A stretch of DNA of 64,000 bases from Saccharothrix syringae (GCF_009498035.1 NZ_CP034550.1:2232001-2296000); one strand, 5' to 3'. Positions 33,215 through 41,631 are shown, counted from the first letter of the stretch. Translations and numbers: made by a program. The notes: generated by a model from the sequence alone, not told the origin.

Positions 33215-35086
33215 ATGAGGATCATGCGCCACGCACGTCGTGAGAGCGCTCACACGCGTCCCGGCCGGGTGTTCGTGCTCGGTCTCGTCCTGGCCGCCAC
33301 CGCCGCGGCGACCGCACCGGCCGCGAACGCCGACCCGCCCCGCCGCGGCCCCGCGGACCTGGGCGCGAACGTCACCGTCTTCGACCCGGCCATGCCGGTC
33401 GCCGAGATCCAGGCGACCCTGGACGCGGCGCACGCCGCCCAGGTCGACGACGAGATGGGCACCCGGCGGCACGCCTACCTGTTCAAGCCCGGCCGCTACG
33501 GCACCGCCGAGCAGCCGCTGCAGATCAAGGTCGGCTACTACACCGAGATCGCCGGCCTCGGCGCCTCGCCCACCGACGTCGTCATCAACGGCAAGGTCGA
33601 GGTCTACAACCGCTGCCTGGCCGACAACGGCACCGGCAACTGCCTGGCCCTGGTGAACTTCTGGCGCACCCTGTCCAACCTGACCGTGGACGTCAACGGC
33701 GCGGGCCAGGACGGCTGCCGGTCGACGGCCAACTTCTGGGCGGTGTCGCAGGCGGTGTCCCTGCGGCGCCTCAACGTCACCGGCGGCACGCTGTCCCTGA
33801 TGGACTACTGCACCGCCGGCCCGCAGTACGCCAGCGGCGGGTTCATCGCCGACTCCAGGCTGCCCGCGGTGACCAACGGGTCGCAGCAGCAGTGGCTGAC
33901 CCGCAACAGCGAGGTCGCCGGCTGGTCCAACGGCGTGTGGAACCAGGTCTTCTCCGGCGTCGTGGGCGCCCCGGACGACGCGGCGTTCCCCAACCCGCCG
34001 TACACCACGCTCGACACCACCCCGCTCAGCCGCGAGAAGCCGTACCTGTTCGTCGACGCCTCGGGCGCCTACCAGGTCCGCGTCCCGTCGGCGCGCGCGA
34101 ACACCAGGGGCGTCTCGTGGGCCGACGGCCTGACGCCCGGCCGCACGATCCCGCTGCGGGACTTCTTCGTGGCCCGGCCCGGCGACTCGGTGCGCGAGAT
34201 CAACAGCCAGTTGGCGCGCGGCAAGCACCTGCTGCTGACCCCCGGCGTGTACGACGTCGAGCGCAGCATCGAGGTCAAGCGCCCCGACGCGGTGGTGCTC
34301 GGCCTCGGCCACGCCACCCTCACCGCGGTCAACGGCTCGACCCCGCTGGACGTCGCCGACGTGCCGGGCGTCGTCGTCGCGGGCATCACGGTCGACGCGG
34401 GCACGAAGCTGTCGCCGGTGCTGCTGCGCGTGGGCAAGGAGCACGGCAAGCGCCCCGGCTCGCCGCTCAACCCGACCACGCTGTCCGACGTCTACTTCCG
34501 GGTCGGCGGCCCGCACGTGGGCAAGACCGACACCGCGCTGGAGGTCAACAGCGACAACGTGCTCATCGACCACACCTGGGTGTGGCGCGGCGACCACGGC
34601 GTCGAGGGCTTCACCGACACCCAGCGGTGGAACACCAACACCGGCCGCACCGGTGTCGTGGTCAACGGCGACCACGTGACGGCCACCGGCCTGTTCGTCG
34701 AGCACTTCCAGCGGCACAACACCGTCTGGAACGGCGAGCACGGCGTCACCGTGCTGTACCAGAACGAGCTGCCCTACGACCCGCCGACGCAGGCGGACTG
34801 GATGAAGGGGTCCGTCGAGGGCTGGGCGGGCTACAAGGTCGGCGACCGCGTGCGCGAGCACGACCTGTACGGCGGCGGTGTCTACGTGTTCAACCAGAAC
34901 AACCCGGCGATCCACACCGAGAACGGCTTCGAGGTGCCCCGGGCGCCCGGTGTCCGGCTGCACCACGTCATGACCGTCAACCTCGGCGCGGGCACGGTCG
35001 ACCACGTGGTCAACGGCGTCGGCGACCCGGCCGACACCAGCCGGGTCGGCACCCCGGTGTACGTCGCGGAGTACCCGGCGCCGTGA
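33215..35086 (+). CDS. secreted right-handed beta-helix protein, probable carbohydrate-active enzyme
   Basis: 623 residues from ATG 33215. The signal segment (RVFVLGLVLAATAAATAPAA) predicts secretion. The mature protein consists of successive beta-helix rungs (LFKPGRYGTAEQPLQIKVGY, LLLTPGVYDVERSIEVKRPD, VEVYNRC and NVLIDHTWVWRGDHGVEGF). Proteins of this type in Streptomyces are usually annotated vaguely as coagulation-factor-like or adenylyl-cyclase-like. The fold is that of polysaccharide lyases and GH55-like glucanases. Two equivalent halves (PGRYGTAEQ and PGVYDVERS) suggest a double beta-helix. The active site is not identifiable by eye. The LacI-type palindrome upstream supports a role in sugar polymer use. 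Confidence 0.72.
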   Translation: MRIMRHARRESAHTRPGRVFVLGLVLAATAAATAPAANADPPRRGPADLGANVTVFDPAMPVAEIQATLDAAHAAQVDDEMGTRRHAYLFKPGRYGTAEQPLQIKVGYYTEIAGLGASPTDVVINGKVEVYNRCLADNGTGNCLALVNFWRTLSNLTVDVNGAGQDGCRSTANFWAVSQAVSLRRLNVTGGTLSLMDYCTAGPQYASGGFIADSRLPAVTNGSQQQWLTRNSEVAGWSNGVWNQVFSGVVGAPDDAAFPNPPYTTLDTTPLSREKPYLFVDASGAYQVRVPSARANTRGVSWADGLTPGRTIPLRDFFVARPGDSVREINSQLARGKHLLLTPGVYDVERSIEVKRPDAVVLGLGHATLTAVNGSTPLDVADVPGVVVAGITVDAGTKLSPVLLRVGKEHGKRPGSPLNPTTLSDVYFRVGGPHVGKTDTALEVNSDNVLIDHTWVWRGDHGVEGFTDTQRWNTNTGRTGVVVNGDHVTATGLFVEHFQRHNTVWNGEHGVTVLYQNELPYDPPTQADWMKGSVEGWAGYKVGDRVREHDLYGGGVYVFNQNNPAIHTENGFEVPRAPGVRLHHVMTVNLGAGTVDHVVNGVGDPADTSRVGTPVYVAEYPAP

Positions 35087-35094
35087 CGGCGGTC

Positions 35095-35135
35095 CGCGCG
35101 GACGGCGCCCGGTCCCACCGGGTGCCGTCCGCGCG
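35095..35135. terminator. 19-bp stem hairpin between convergent genes
   Basis: 35095-35113 pairs with 35117-35135 (one G-U pair, 3-nt loop). It follows the beta-helix gene stop by 8 bp and precedes the 3' end of the sigma factor gene. Confidence 0.8.
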
Positions 35136-35150
35136 AACCTCCCCCTGCCG

Positions 35151-36407
35151 TCAGGCTTCCCGCTCGGCCCGACCGAGCAGGGCACGCCGCTCCGCCTCGC
35201 CCCGCGCCAGGGAGGCGGCCTGCCGGAACAGCTCCGCGGCCCGGACCCGGTCACCCGCACGGGCGGTGAGGTCGGCCTCCGCGGCCACGGCGTGCGGGTG
35301 CCCGTCGAGCGCGCCGCCCGCCCGGACCTCGGCCAGCAGGGCCAACCCGGCCGCCGGGCCGTGCGCGTACCCGTGCGCCACGGCCCGGTTGAGCCCGACC
35401 ACCGGTGACGGCTGGAGGCGGACCAGTTCGTCGTAGCACCGGGCGATCCGGTGCCAGTCGGTGGTCTCGTGGCGGGAGGCCGTGGCGTGGCAGGCCGCGA
35501 TGCGGGCCTGCCAGGCGTACGGCCCGGCCGACCGCACCCCGTCCAGGATCGCCACGGCCTCGGCGATCGCCGCGCGGTCCCAGCGGGACCGGTCCTGCCG
35601 GTCGAGGGTGAGCAGGTCGCCCCCGGCGTCCCGGCGGGCGGCGCGGCGCGAGTGCTGGAGCAGGAACAGCGCCAGCAGCGCCGAGACCTCCGGCTGGTCC
35701 GGCACCAGCCGGACCAGCAGCCGGGCCAGCCGGATCGCCTCCGCGGCGAACGCCGGTTCGCCGTCGGCGTCGTAGCCGCGGGTGAACAGCAGGTACAGCA
35801 CGGCGAGCACACCCGGCAGGCGCTCGGCCAGCGCGTCGCCCTCCGGCACCCGGTACGGGATGCCGGCCTTCGCGATCTTGGTCTTGGCCCTGGTCAGCCG
35901 CCGCGTCATGGTGGGCTCCCCGACCAGGAAGGCCCGGGCCACCTCGGCCGTCGGCACCCCGCAGACCGTGCGCAGGGTCAGCGCCACCCGCGCCTCCGGC
36001 GACAGCGCCGGGTGGCAGCACGTGAAGATCAGCCGCAACCGGTCGTCCACGACCTCCTCCTGCCCACCACCCGGCGCCGCGGTGCGGTCGGGACCGGTCA
36101 GCGCGAGCACCGCCAGCTCCCGCAGCTTGACCCGCTCCACCCCGGCCCGCCGCAGCACGTCGAGCGCGCGGTTGCGGGCCGCGGTCATCAGCCAGCCGCC
36201 GGGGTTGGCCGGCACGCCCCGCACCGGCCAGGTCTCCAGGGCCAGCCGCGCGGCCTCCTGCGCGCAGTCCTCGGCCAGCCCCCAGTCCCCGGTGACCCGG
36301 ATCAGGTGGGCCGTGATGCGCGGGTGCGCGTCGGCGACCGCGGCCGCGACGGCCGCGCCGACGGTGCCGTCGGCCACCGCCGCGCGGCCGCCACCGCCGG
36401 TGGTCAC
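35151..36407 (-). CDS. ECF42-type RNA polymerase sigma factor with C-terminal TPR-like extension
   Basis: 418 residues from a GTG at 36407 in a GTGA overlap with the DGPF gene. Region 2 includes LAEDCAQEAARLALETWPVR with WLMTAARNRALDVLRR, and region 4 includes VALTLRTVCGVPTAEVARAF. A roughly 230-residue helical extension follows (LYLLFTRGYDADGEPAFAAE, VVGLNRAVAHGYAHGPAAGL), typical of group ECF42. In that group the gene is conserved next to a DGPF/YCII-like protein, exactly as here, and no anti-sigma factor is known. The extension is thought to be needed for activity. The signal is unknown. Confidence 0.9.
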   Translation of the reverse strand: MTTGGGGRAAVADGTVGAAVAAAVADAHPRITAHLIRVTGDWGLAEDCAQEAARLALETWPVRGVPANPGGWLMTAARNRALDVLRRAGVERVKLRELAVLALTGPDRTAAPGGGQEEVVDDRLRLIFTCCHPALSPEARVALTLRTVCGVPTAEVARAFLVGEPTMTRRLTRAKTKIAKAGIPYRVPEGDALAERLPGVLAVLYLLFTRGYDADGEPAFAAEAIRLARLLVRLVPDQPEVSALLALFLLQHSRRAARRDAGGDLLTLDRQDRSRWDRAAIAEAVAILDGVRSAGPYAWQARIAACHATASRHETTDWHRIARCYDELVRLQPSPVVGLNRAVAHGYAHGPAAGLALLAEVRAGGALDGHPHAVAAEADLTARAGDRVRAAELFRQAASLARGEAERRALLGRAEREA

Positions 36408-36739
36408 CGCCCGGGCTCGGCGAGCGGGCGGACCTCCAGCCGACCGGCGTGGGCCATGGGGTGGGTCCGGGCCACCTCGATCGCCTCGTCCAGGTCGGCG
36501 CACTCCAGCAGGTCGAAGCCGACCACGACCTCCGCGGTCTCGGCGAACGGCCCGTCGGTCAGCAGCAGCTCGCCGCCGCGGACGCGGACCGTCGTGGCGG
36601 TGGAGGCGGGTGCCAGCTCCGAGCCCAGCAGCCGGCGGCCGGCGCCGTCGTTCTCGGCCACCCACCGGTCGACGTCCGGCCAGGACCCCGGGTCGGTGTC
36701 CGGCTCCGGGTCGGTGCAGACGAGCATCAGGTACTTCAT
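36404..36739 (-). CDS. DGPF/YCII-related protein, ECF42 partner
   Basis: 111 residues from an ATG at 36739 with AGGAGGATCCC before it. Starts MKYLMLVCTDPEPD; ELLLTDGPFAETAEVVVGFD contains the DGPF motif that names the family. It ends in a ferredoxin-like fold helix (DLDEAIEVARTHPMA). Its role is not proven; it is regularly encoded with ECF42 sigma factors and overlaps the sigma gene by four bases here, so the two are co-translated. It is probably transcribed from the gap at 36740-37027. Confidence 0.88.
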   Translation of the reverse strand: MKYLMLVCTDPEPDTDPGSWPDVDRWVAENDGAGRRLLGSELAPASTATTVRVRGGELLLTDGPFAETAEVVVGFDLLECADLDEAIEVARTHPMAHAGRLEVRPLAEPGR

Positions 36740-36909
36740 CGGGATCCTCCTCGTGGACGGTTCACCATGGTGACGAACGGGCGGACCGCATCCGGACACC
36801 CCCGGGCCACCGGATCGGGGCGGGGGAGGAGGACCACCGGCCGGCCGGGCATTCCGGTGCCCGCGAAAACCGGTGGGAGCGGCCATTGTTTCCCGCCCCC
36901 GAACGCGCG

Positions 36910-36957
36910 ACAACCCCTATCGGAATGCCTGGGGAACCACGGCTCCGTAGGGGTTGT
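36910..36957. promoter_or_regulatory. perfect 10-bp inverted repeat in a divergent promoter region
   Basis: ACAACCCCTA at 36910-36919 is matched by TAGGGGTTGT at 36948-36957, with 28 bp between. It lies between the divergent DGPF/sigma operon and the small gene at 37028. Confidence 0.5.
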
Positions 36958-36983
36958 CGGCCTGCTGAGCAGGTCACTAGCGT
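36954..36983 (+). promoter_or_regulatory. candidate promoter for the small gene at 37028
   Basis: TTGTCG at 36954-36959 and TAGCGT at 36978-36983 are spaced 18 bp apart, 44 bp before the start codon. The -35 overlaps the right arm of the inverted repeat, which would permit repression or activation there. Confidence 0.4.
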
Positions 36984-37027
36984 GACGCGGGTCGAACTGC
37001 TCGAATTCGCGAACGAGGGGGAGATGA

Positions 37028-37303
37028 ATGTCCGAGAACAAATTTGCGGAGATGCGGCGGCTCGTCGTCCGGCTGCGCACCCAGGTCGATTCGCTCCGCT
37101 CGGACGCGAACACCCCCGCCGCGCGCCGGGTCGCCAACAGCGTGGAGCGGCTGGAGATCGACCTCGCCGAGCTGGCCCGCTCGGTCCCGGCCGCGTCGGA
37201 CCAGCGCGCCGTGGTGGTCGTGCCCGACACCCCGTACGACCCGGCCCTCTGGTCCGGCGCCGACGACGAGGGCGTGGGCGGCCACCGGCGCGACCACGCC
37301 TGA
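37028..37303 (+). CDS. small hypothetical protein, helical N-terminus
   Basis: 91 residues from an ATG with GAGGGGGAG upstream. Residues 1-60 are strongly helical and charged (FAEMRRLVVRLRTQVDSLRS, VANSVERLEIDLAELARSVP) and could form a short coiled coil. The tail (VVVVPDTPYDPALWSGADDE) is extended and acidic. No family recognised and no membrane segment. The excellent ribosome site, own promoter-like sequence and codon bias support a real gene. It runs towards the dioxygenase-like gene (convergent, 50-bp gap). Confidence 0.65.
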   Translation: MSENKFAEMRRLVVRLRTQVDSLRSDANTPAARRVANSVERLEIDLAELARSVPAASDQRAVVVVPDTPYDPALWSGADDEGVGGHRRDHA

Positions 37304-37353
37304 GCCGGCCGGGCCGCGCTCGACCGACCGCGAGCCGACCGACCTCGAACCGG

Positions 37354-38070
37354 TCACCGCGCCCGCCCGGCGTCGACCAGCGGCGGCGACAGCTCCACCT
37401 CCCGCCGCGCGTCGCGCAGCTCCGGGAACGGGTAGCGCACCCGCGAGGCCAGGTACTCCGCACCCGTGGTGCCCCCGGTCCCCCGGGCCGCCCCCAGCAT
37501 CCGCACCACGCACGCCAGGTGGGCCGCCTTCCAGCGCCAGTACGACCCGGAGATCTCCAGCAGCAGGTCCACCACGGCCAGGAACCGGTCGTCCCGGAGG
37601 CACGCCTCGGCCAGCCCCCGGTCACCCGCGGCGCGGCGCAGCGCGGCGACCACCGGCGCCTCGCCCGACCCGAACCCCATCACCCGCTCCACCTCGGCGA
37701 ACTGCACCGACTGCGCACCGCTGGCCGTGCCGAGGTAGGGCCGGAACCGGGTGAAGCAGTCCGGTGGCAGGCGGTCCAGCACCTCGATGTGCGCCTGGAG
37801 CAGCCCGAAGACGTGGCTGACCCGGGCCAGGTACTCGGCGGCCGCGTCCAGCCGGCCGCCGGCCACCGCGTCGACCGCGCGGTCGAGGTCGAGCAGCAGT
37901 TGGCGCAGCCACAGCTCGCTGGCCTGGTGCACCACGATGAAGAAGTGCTCGGCCAGGTGCACGCGGTCCGGTTCCCGGCCCTCGGCCCGGGGGCGCTGGA
38001 GCGACAGCAGCGTGTCCAGCTCCAGGTAGCGCTGGTAGTCCAAGCCCTGGTCGACGACCTGTCGGTTCAT
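37354..38070 (-). CDS. tryptophan 2,3-dioxygenase-superfamily haem protein
   Basis: 238 residues from an ATG at 38070 with AAGGGA upstream. FFIVVHQASELWLRQLLLDL (residues 43-62) matches the TDO substrate-side motif with the active-site His (H48). GTASGAQSVQFAEVERVMGF matches the SPASGFQSLQFR helix. WRWKAAHLACVVRMLGAARG then GTGGTTGAEYL (about 178-207) supplies the probable proximal haem ligand H184 and the GTGGSSG-type loop. It is shorter than E. coli-type TDO (about 280). It may open the indole ring of tryptophan or a derivative to an N-formylkynurenine, or do another haem oxidation as PrnB does in the same superfamily. It is the last gene of the SDR-aminotransferase-N-oxygenase operon. Confidence 0.85.
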   Translation of the reverse strand: MNRQVVDQGLDYQRYLELDTLLSLQRPRAEGREPDRVHLAEHFFIVVHQASELWLRQLLLDLDRAVDAVAGGRLDAAAEYLARVSHVFGLLQAHIEVLDRLPPDCFTRFRPYLGTASGAQSVQFAEVERVMGFGSGEAPVVAALRRAAGDRGLAEACLRDDRFLAVVDLLLEISGSYWRWKAAHLACVVRMLGAARGTGGTTGAEYLASRVRYPFPELRDARREVELSPPLVDAGRAR

Positions 38071-38081
38071 CGTCGGTCCCT

Positions 38082-39014
38082 TCAGGAGGAGGTGACGGGC
38101 AGCAGGCGGTGCTCCGCGAAGACCTCGTGCGCGCCGGGCACGTCCAGCACGCCCGCGGAGCGGAACACGCGCACGGTCGCCCGGCAGACGTGGGCGATGC
38201 GGTCGGCCCCGGCGTCGCCGCCGTAGGTGTCCGCGACCACCCCCCGGGCCGTGTCGGGATCGAGGCCGGCCCGCTCCAGCGAGCCGATGATCGGCACCAC
38301 GTCCCAGTTCAGGCAGGCGCGCACCAGCGCGGGCAGGGCGTGGGCGACCGGGCCGCGCAGGGACGGGTCGAGCTGCGTCCACAGGCGGTGGAAGAAGTCG
38401 GCGAAGAACCGGTGGTGGTGGCCCTCGTCCTTGGCGTGGTCGCGGGTGAGGTCCCGCACCACGGTGAGCACGGTCGGGTCGTTCGGTATCTCGTTGAGGA
38501 CCGCGGTCACCAGCGTCTCGAACACCACCACCTGGAGCAGGGGCACGAGCGCGGGCACGTCCGGCAGCAGGCGGGCCCCGGCGGACTCCAGGGCGTCGAC
38601 GAACCCGCCGTAGTCCCACGGCGGCACCTCGACCCCGGTCTCCCGCGCGATCTGGTCGGCCAGGTCGAGGCTGTAGAGCGAGTGGTAGCCCTCGTCGCAG
38701 TAGACCTTGAACGCGTCGAGCCTGGCCCGCACGGGCAGCTCGACCCCGGACCGGTCGTTGGCGATCAGCTCCGCGGCCCGGTTGACAATGCGGGTCTCCA
38801 AGTGCGCGGTGGACAGCAGGAACTGGTAGAGGTGGCGGATGGTCAGGTCCCGCCGCGCCCGCTCGGGCAGCGCGGCCACCGCCTCGTGCGCCAGGTACGG
38901 CACCTGGTCGGCCGGGTAGAACACCTTGCCCTGGTCGGTCTCGTCGTGGAACAGCCGCCGCGCGCCGGAGCGCACGCCCGCGGTCTCGTACCAGGTCCCG
39001 AACGGTTCGCTCAC
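38082..39014 (-). CDS. AurF-type diiron N-oxygenase
   Basis: 310 residues from a GTG in a GTGA overlap with the aminotransferase. Two EX28-37DExxH diiron motifs are complete: E73 with D107-E108-x-x-H111 (CDEGYHS), and E166 with D196-E197-x-x-H200 (KDEGHHH). Length and spacing fit the AurF/CmlI family, which oxidises aryl amines to hydroxylamines and nitro groups. The substrate is unknown. Its neighbours include a TDO-like enzyme, so an aniline derived from tryptophan (kynurenine or anthranilate type) is one candidate. The gene ends 11 bp before the TDO-like gene. No reductase partner is adjacent. Confidence 0.88.
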   Translation of the reverse strand: MSEPFGTWYETAGVRSGARRLFHDETDQGKVFYPADQVPYLAHEAVAALPERARRDLTIRHLYQFLLSTAHLETRIVNRAAELIANDRSGVELPVRARLDAFKVYCDEGYHSLYSLDLADQIARETGVEVPPWDYGGFVDALESAGARLLPDVPALVPLLQVVVFETLVTAVLNEIPNDPTVLTVVRDLTRDHAKDEGHHHRFFADFFHRLWTQLDPSLRGPVAHALPALVRACLNWDVVPIIGSLERAGLDPDTARGVVADTYGGDAGADRIAHVCRATVRVFRSAGVLDVPGAHEVFAEHRLLPVTSS

Positions 39015-40258
39015 GGCTTCCTCCCGGCGGTCGCCTCGGCCACGCGGGCGACCCCGGTGGCGACCAGCGCCGCGTCCACGGCGTGGCACAGCCGGAACCA
39101 CCCGGGTTCGGGCGACGCGAACGCGCCGCCCGGCAGGACGTTGACCCGGCCCTGGTCGAGCACGTGCCGCCACAGCCGCCGCTCGGCGGTGAACGTGGGC
39201 TCCGCCAGCCGGTCGCGCAGGTCCAGCCAGATGCTGAACCCGGCGGTCGCGGGCAGGTACCCGATGCCGTGCTCGGTCAGCCGGGCGGTGGTGTGGGTGT
39301 AGGACCGCAGCAGCCGGCGCCGGTTCTCCGCCAGCAGCCGCGCCACGCCGTCCCGGTCGGCCAGCAGGTCGGCCAGCAGCGCCTGGGTGTCGGTCGACAC
39401 GGTCGCGAAGTAGGCCAGGGCGCGGGCCGCGGCGCGCGGCGCGCCGGAGGTGCGCAGCACGCCCACCTTGAGCCCGGACAGCCCGAAGTCCTTGGCGAAG
39501 CCCCACACCACGTGCAGCCGGTCCGGGTCGAACTCGGGCACGCCGCCCAGCACGTCCGGGTCGAGCACGCCGGTGAACGGCTCGGGCCCGAACACCGAGT
39601 GCGCGTACACCTCGTCGGAGATGACGTCGAGGTCGTGGGCGGCGGCCAGGCGCAGCAGGTCGCGCAGCACCGCGGGCGGGTGCGTGGTGCCCTGCGGGTT
39701 CGTGGGCGAGGTGATCGCCACGGCCCGCACGGTGGCGCCGTCGCGCCGCAGGCCGGCCAGCGCGCGCTCCACGGCGTCCGGGTCGAGCGCGAAGCCCGCG
39801 CCGGGGTCGGTCGGCACCGGCACCAGCCGGGCACCGGACCGGCCGGTCAGGTCGGTGTCGAACGCCGAGTAGTAGGGCGCGGGGACCAGGATGACGTCGC
39901 CGGGGTCGCACGCGGTGGTGGCGGCGATGTCCAGCGCGGCGGTGGCGCCCGCGGTCACCACCAGGTCCTCGGGGTCGACGGCGGTGCGCCAGGGGCCGCC
40001 GAGCAGCCGGGCGACCGCCTCGCGCAGCTCCGGCGTGCCGTGCGGCAGGCCGTAGTGGGCGTGCTCCGGGCGGCGCCGGCGGGTCCCGGTCAGCAGGGGC
40101 TCCAGCAGGTCCCACCCGAGCCGGTTCTCGGCGGTGCCGAGGTTGACGTAGCCGCGGGGGTTTTCCTCGGGGTGGAAGCGATCGGCTTCGGCGGCGAAGT
40201 GCGCGGCGGCGATCACCGGGACGTCGTCGGCGAGCCGGGCGGCGGTGCGCGAGACCAC
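39011..40258 (-). CDS. class I PLP-dependent aminotransferase (ACC-synthase-like)
   Basis: 415 residues from a GTG one base after the SDR stop. GTAENRLGWDLLEPLL and HYGLPHGTPELREAVARLLG resemble 1-aminocyclopropane-1-carboxylate synthase and its relatives. VVTAGATAALD binds the PLP phosphate, SPTNPQGTTHPP and VISDEVYAHSVF carry the Asn and Asp/Tyr contacts, and VVWGFAKDFGLSGLKVG has the Schiff-base Lys (AKD) and the phosphate-binding loop. The C-terminal RLCHA supplies the carboxylate-binding Arg. It may be an aminotransferase or an ACC-synthase-like beta/gamma-eliminating enzyme. It sits in the middle of the four-gene operon, tightly coupled to both sides. Confidence 0.86.
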   Translation of the reverse strand: MVSRTAARLADDVPVIAAAHFAAEADRFHPEENPRGYVNLGTAENRLGWDLLEPLLTGTRRRRPEHAHYGLPHGTPELREAVARLLGGPWRTAVDPEDLVVTAGATAALDIAATTACDPGDVILVPAPYYSAFDTDLTGRSGARLVPVPTDPGAGFALDPDAVERALAGLRRDGATVRAVAITSPTNPQGTTHPPAVLRDLLRLAAAHDLDVISDEVYAHSVFGPEPFTGVLDPDVLGGVPEFDPDRLHVVWGFAKDFGLSGLKVGVLRTSGAPRAAARALAYFATVSTDTQALLADLLADRDGVARLLAENRRRLLRSYTHTTARLTEHGIGYLPATAGFSIWLDLRDRLAEPTFTAERRLWRHVLDQGRVNVLPGGAFASPEPGWFRLCHAVDAALVATGVARVAEATAGRKP

Positions 40259-40259
40259 G

Positions 40260-41057
40260 TCAGACCACGCTCCGCTCGACCGGGCGCTTGGCGACCAGGC
40301 CGGGGTGGACGCCCAGGCCCATCGACGCGTCGATCACCGCGCCGTGCAGCAGGGCCGCGCCGGGCAGGGTGAGCCAGTGGACCAGCTCGGCGACCTCCTC
40401 GGCCTCGATGAGCCGGCCGCCGGGCAGCCCGCCGACCAGCGACGCGCGCGCGTCGTCGTCCAGGTGGGACAGCGTGCTGGCGCGGAACATCGTGGTGTCC
40501 ACGGCGCCGGGGCACACCGCGACCACCCGCACCCGCTCGTGCGCCAGCTCCGCGGCCAGGTGCCGGGTGAGGTAGGCCAGCGCGGCCTTGCTCATGCCGT
40601 CGGCGACGTGGAACCCGGGGAACACCGAGACTCCGCCGCCGACGCTGGCGACGTTGACCACCACGCCGCCGCGCTCCAGCATGTCCGGCAGCACCTGCTG
40701 GACCAGCCACAGCGGGCCGACGCTGTTGATCCGCAGGAACGCCTCGGCCCGCTCGACCTCGCCGCCCTCGACGTGCCACTCGACCGTGCGCGACCCGACC
40801 GCGGCGTTGTTGACCAGCACGTCCACCGGACCGGGTAAGTCGGCGAACAACCGCTGGTGCGAGGACCAGTTCCCCTGGTCGAAGGGGAACGCGGCCACGT
40901 CGGCGCCCGCGGCCGAGAGCTCGGCCACCAGCTTCTCGGCCCGCTCCTGACCGGTCCGGTAGGTGAACCACACCCGGTCACCGGCGGCGGCGAAGCGGGC
41001 GGCGGTCGCCCGTCCTATGCCGTCCGAACCACCGGTGACCAGCACTGTCCGCGTCAT
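40260..41057 (-). CDS. short-chain dehydrogenase/reductase lacking the catalytic tyrosine
   Basis: 265 residues from an ATG with CAGGAGGACGAG ahead of it. VLVTGGSDGIGRATAARFAA binds the cofactor, NNAAV and NVASVGG (catalytic Ser region) are present, and PGAVDTTMF follows. The YxxxK motif is altered: where classical members read YGMSK this protein reads DGMSK, so Tyr is replaced by Asp while Lys remains. Unless another residue substitutes, it may not be a normal ketoreductase. It is the first gene of the SDR-aminotransferase-AurF-TDO operon; the promoter must lie in 41058-41277. Confidence 0.85.
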   Translation of the reverse strand: MTRTVLVTGGSDGIGRATAARFAAAGDRVWFTYRTGQERAEKLVAELSAAGADVAAFPFDQGNWSSHQRLFADLPGPVDVLVNNAAVGSRTVEWHVEGGEVERAEAFLRINSVGPLWLVQQVLPDMLERGGVVVNVASVGGGVSVFPGFHVADGMSKAALAYLTRHLAAELAHERVRVVAVCPGAVDTTMFRASTLSHLDDDARASLVGGLPGGRLIEAEEVAELVHWLTLPGAALLHGAVIDASMGLGVHPGLVAKRPVERSVV

Positions 41058-41277
41058 CTCGTCCTCCTGCGACGGTTGTGGCCTGGGTTGCTCTGGGGAA
41101 CCGACCGCGCCGGGCGAACGACGCGGGGACGCAGGCGGGGCCCGCCGGGGTGGTTGTGCCACAACGGGATTCGGCTGCGGGGTGCGGTCGGTGGGCAGCG
41201 TGCGCCCGGGGCGCGACCGCGGTCGGGAGCGGTCGCCGCCGGGGCGGGTGGGGGGCGCGGGGGCGGCTGGTGCCTGC

Positions 41278-41631
41278 TCAGCCCGCGTGGACCGGGGATG
41301 TGCGCGTGCGCCCGCGCCGACCGGCCGATCTCGGTGTCGCGCCGGGTGTCGCGTCGCCGGGCGTCGCGCCGTTGTGCGCCAAGGGGATGCGGCGCGCGGA
41401 TCTCAGGCCGCGGCCGGCTTCGGCCATCCGAAGCGCGCGGGCGGTGGTGCCCGAGACGTGCTCCCCGGTGTCGCGGCCGGCGCCGGGTACGGCCGGCTCC
41501 TCGTGGCGCGGACCGGGGGTGCGTCCGCGCCGACCGCGGAGAACCACGTCATCGGGCGATAACCGCGCTCGCCTGCCGGACGGCGAGCCCCGTAACGCCT
41601 CGCGCCATCGCGGCGGGCTCGTAGTGGTCAC
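41278..41631 (-). pseudogene. degenerate XRE/MmyB-like regulator remnant
   Basis: From a GTG at 41631 the frame reads VTTTSPPRWREAL, then GRRARLSPDDVVLRGRRGRT and PGPRHEEPAVPGAGRD. The intact family reads RTPGLRREEVALLAGVS, so several core helix-turn-helix residues are changed (L to P, R to H, V to P). The protein then drifts into low-complexity sequence and stops at 118 residues, against about 280 in the family. I read it as a decaying regulator, perhaps the former controller of the SDR operon, which lies directly downstream in the same direction. Confidence 0.5.
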
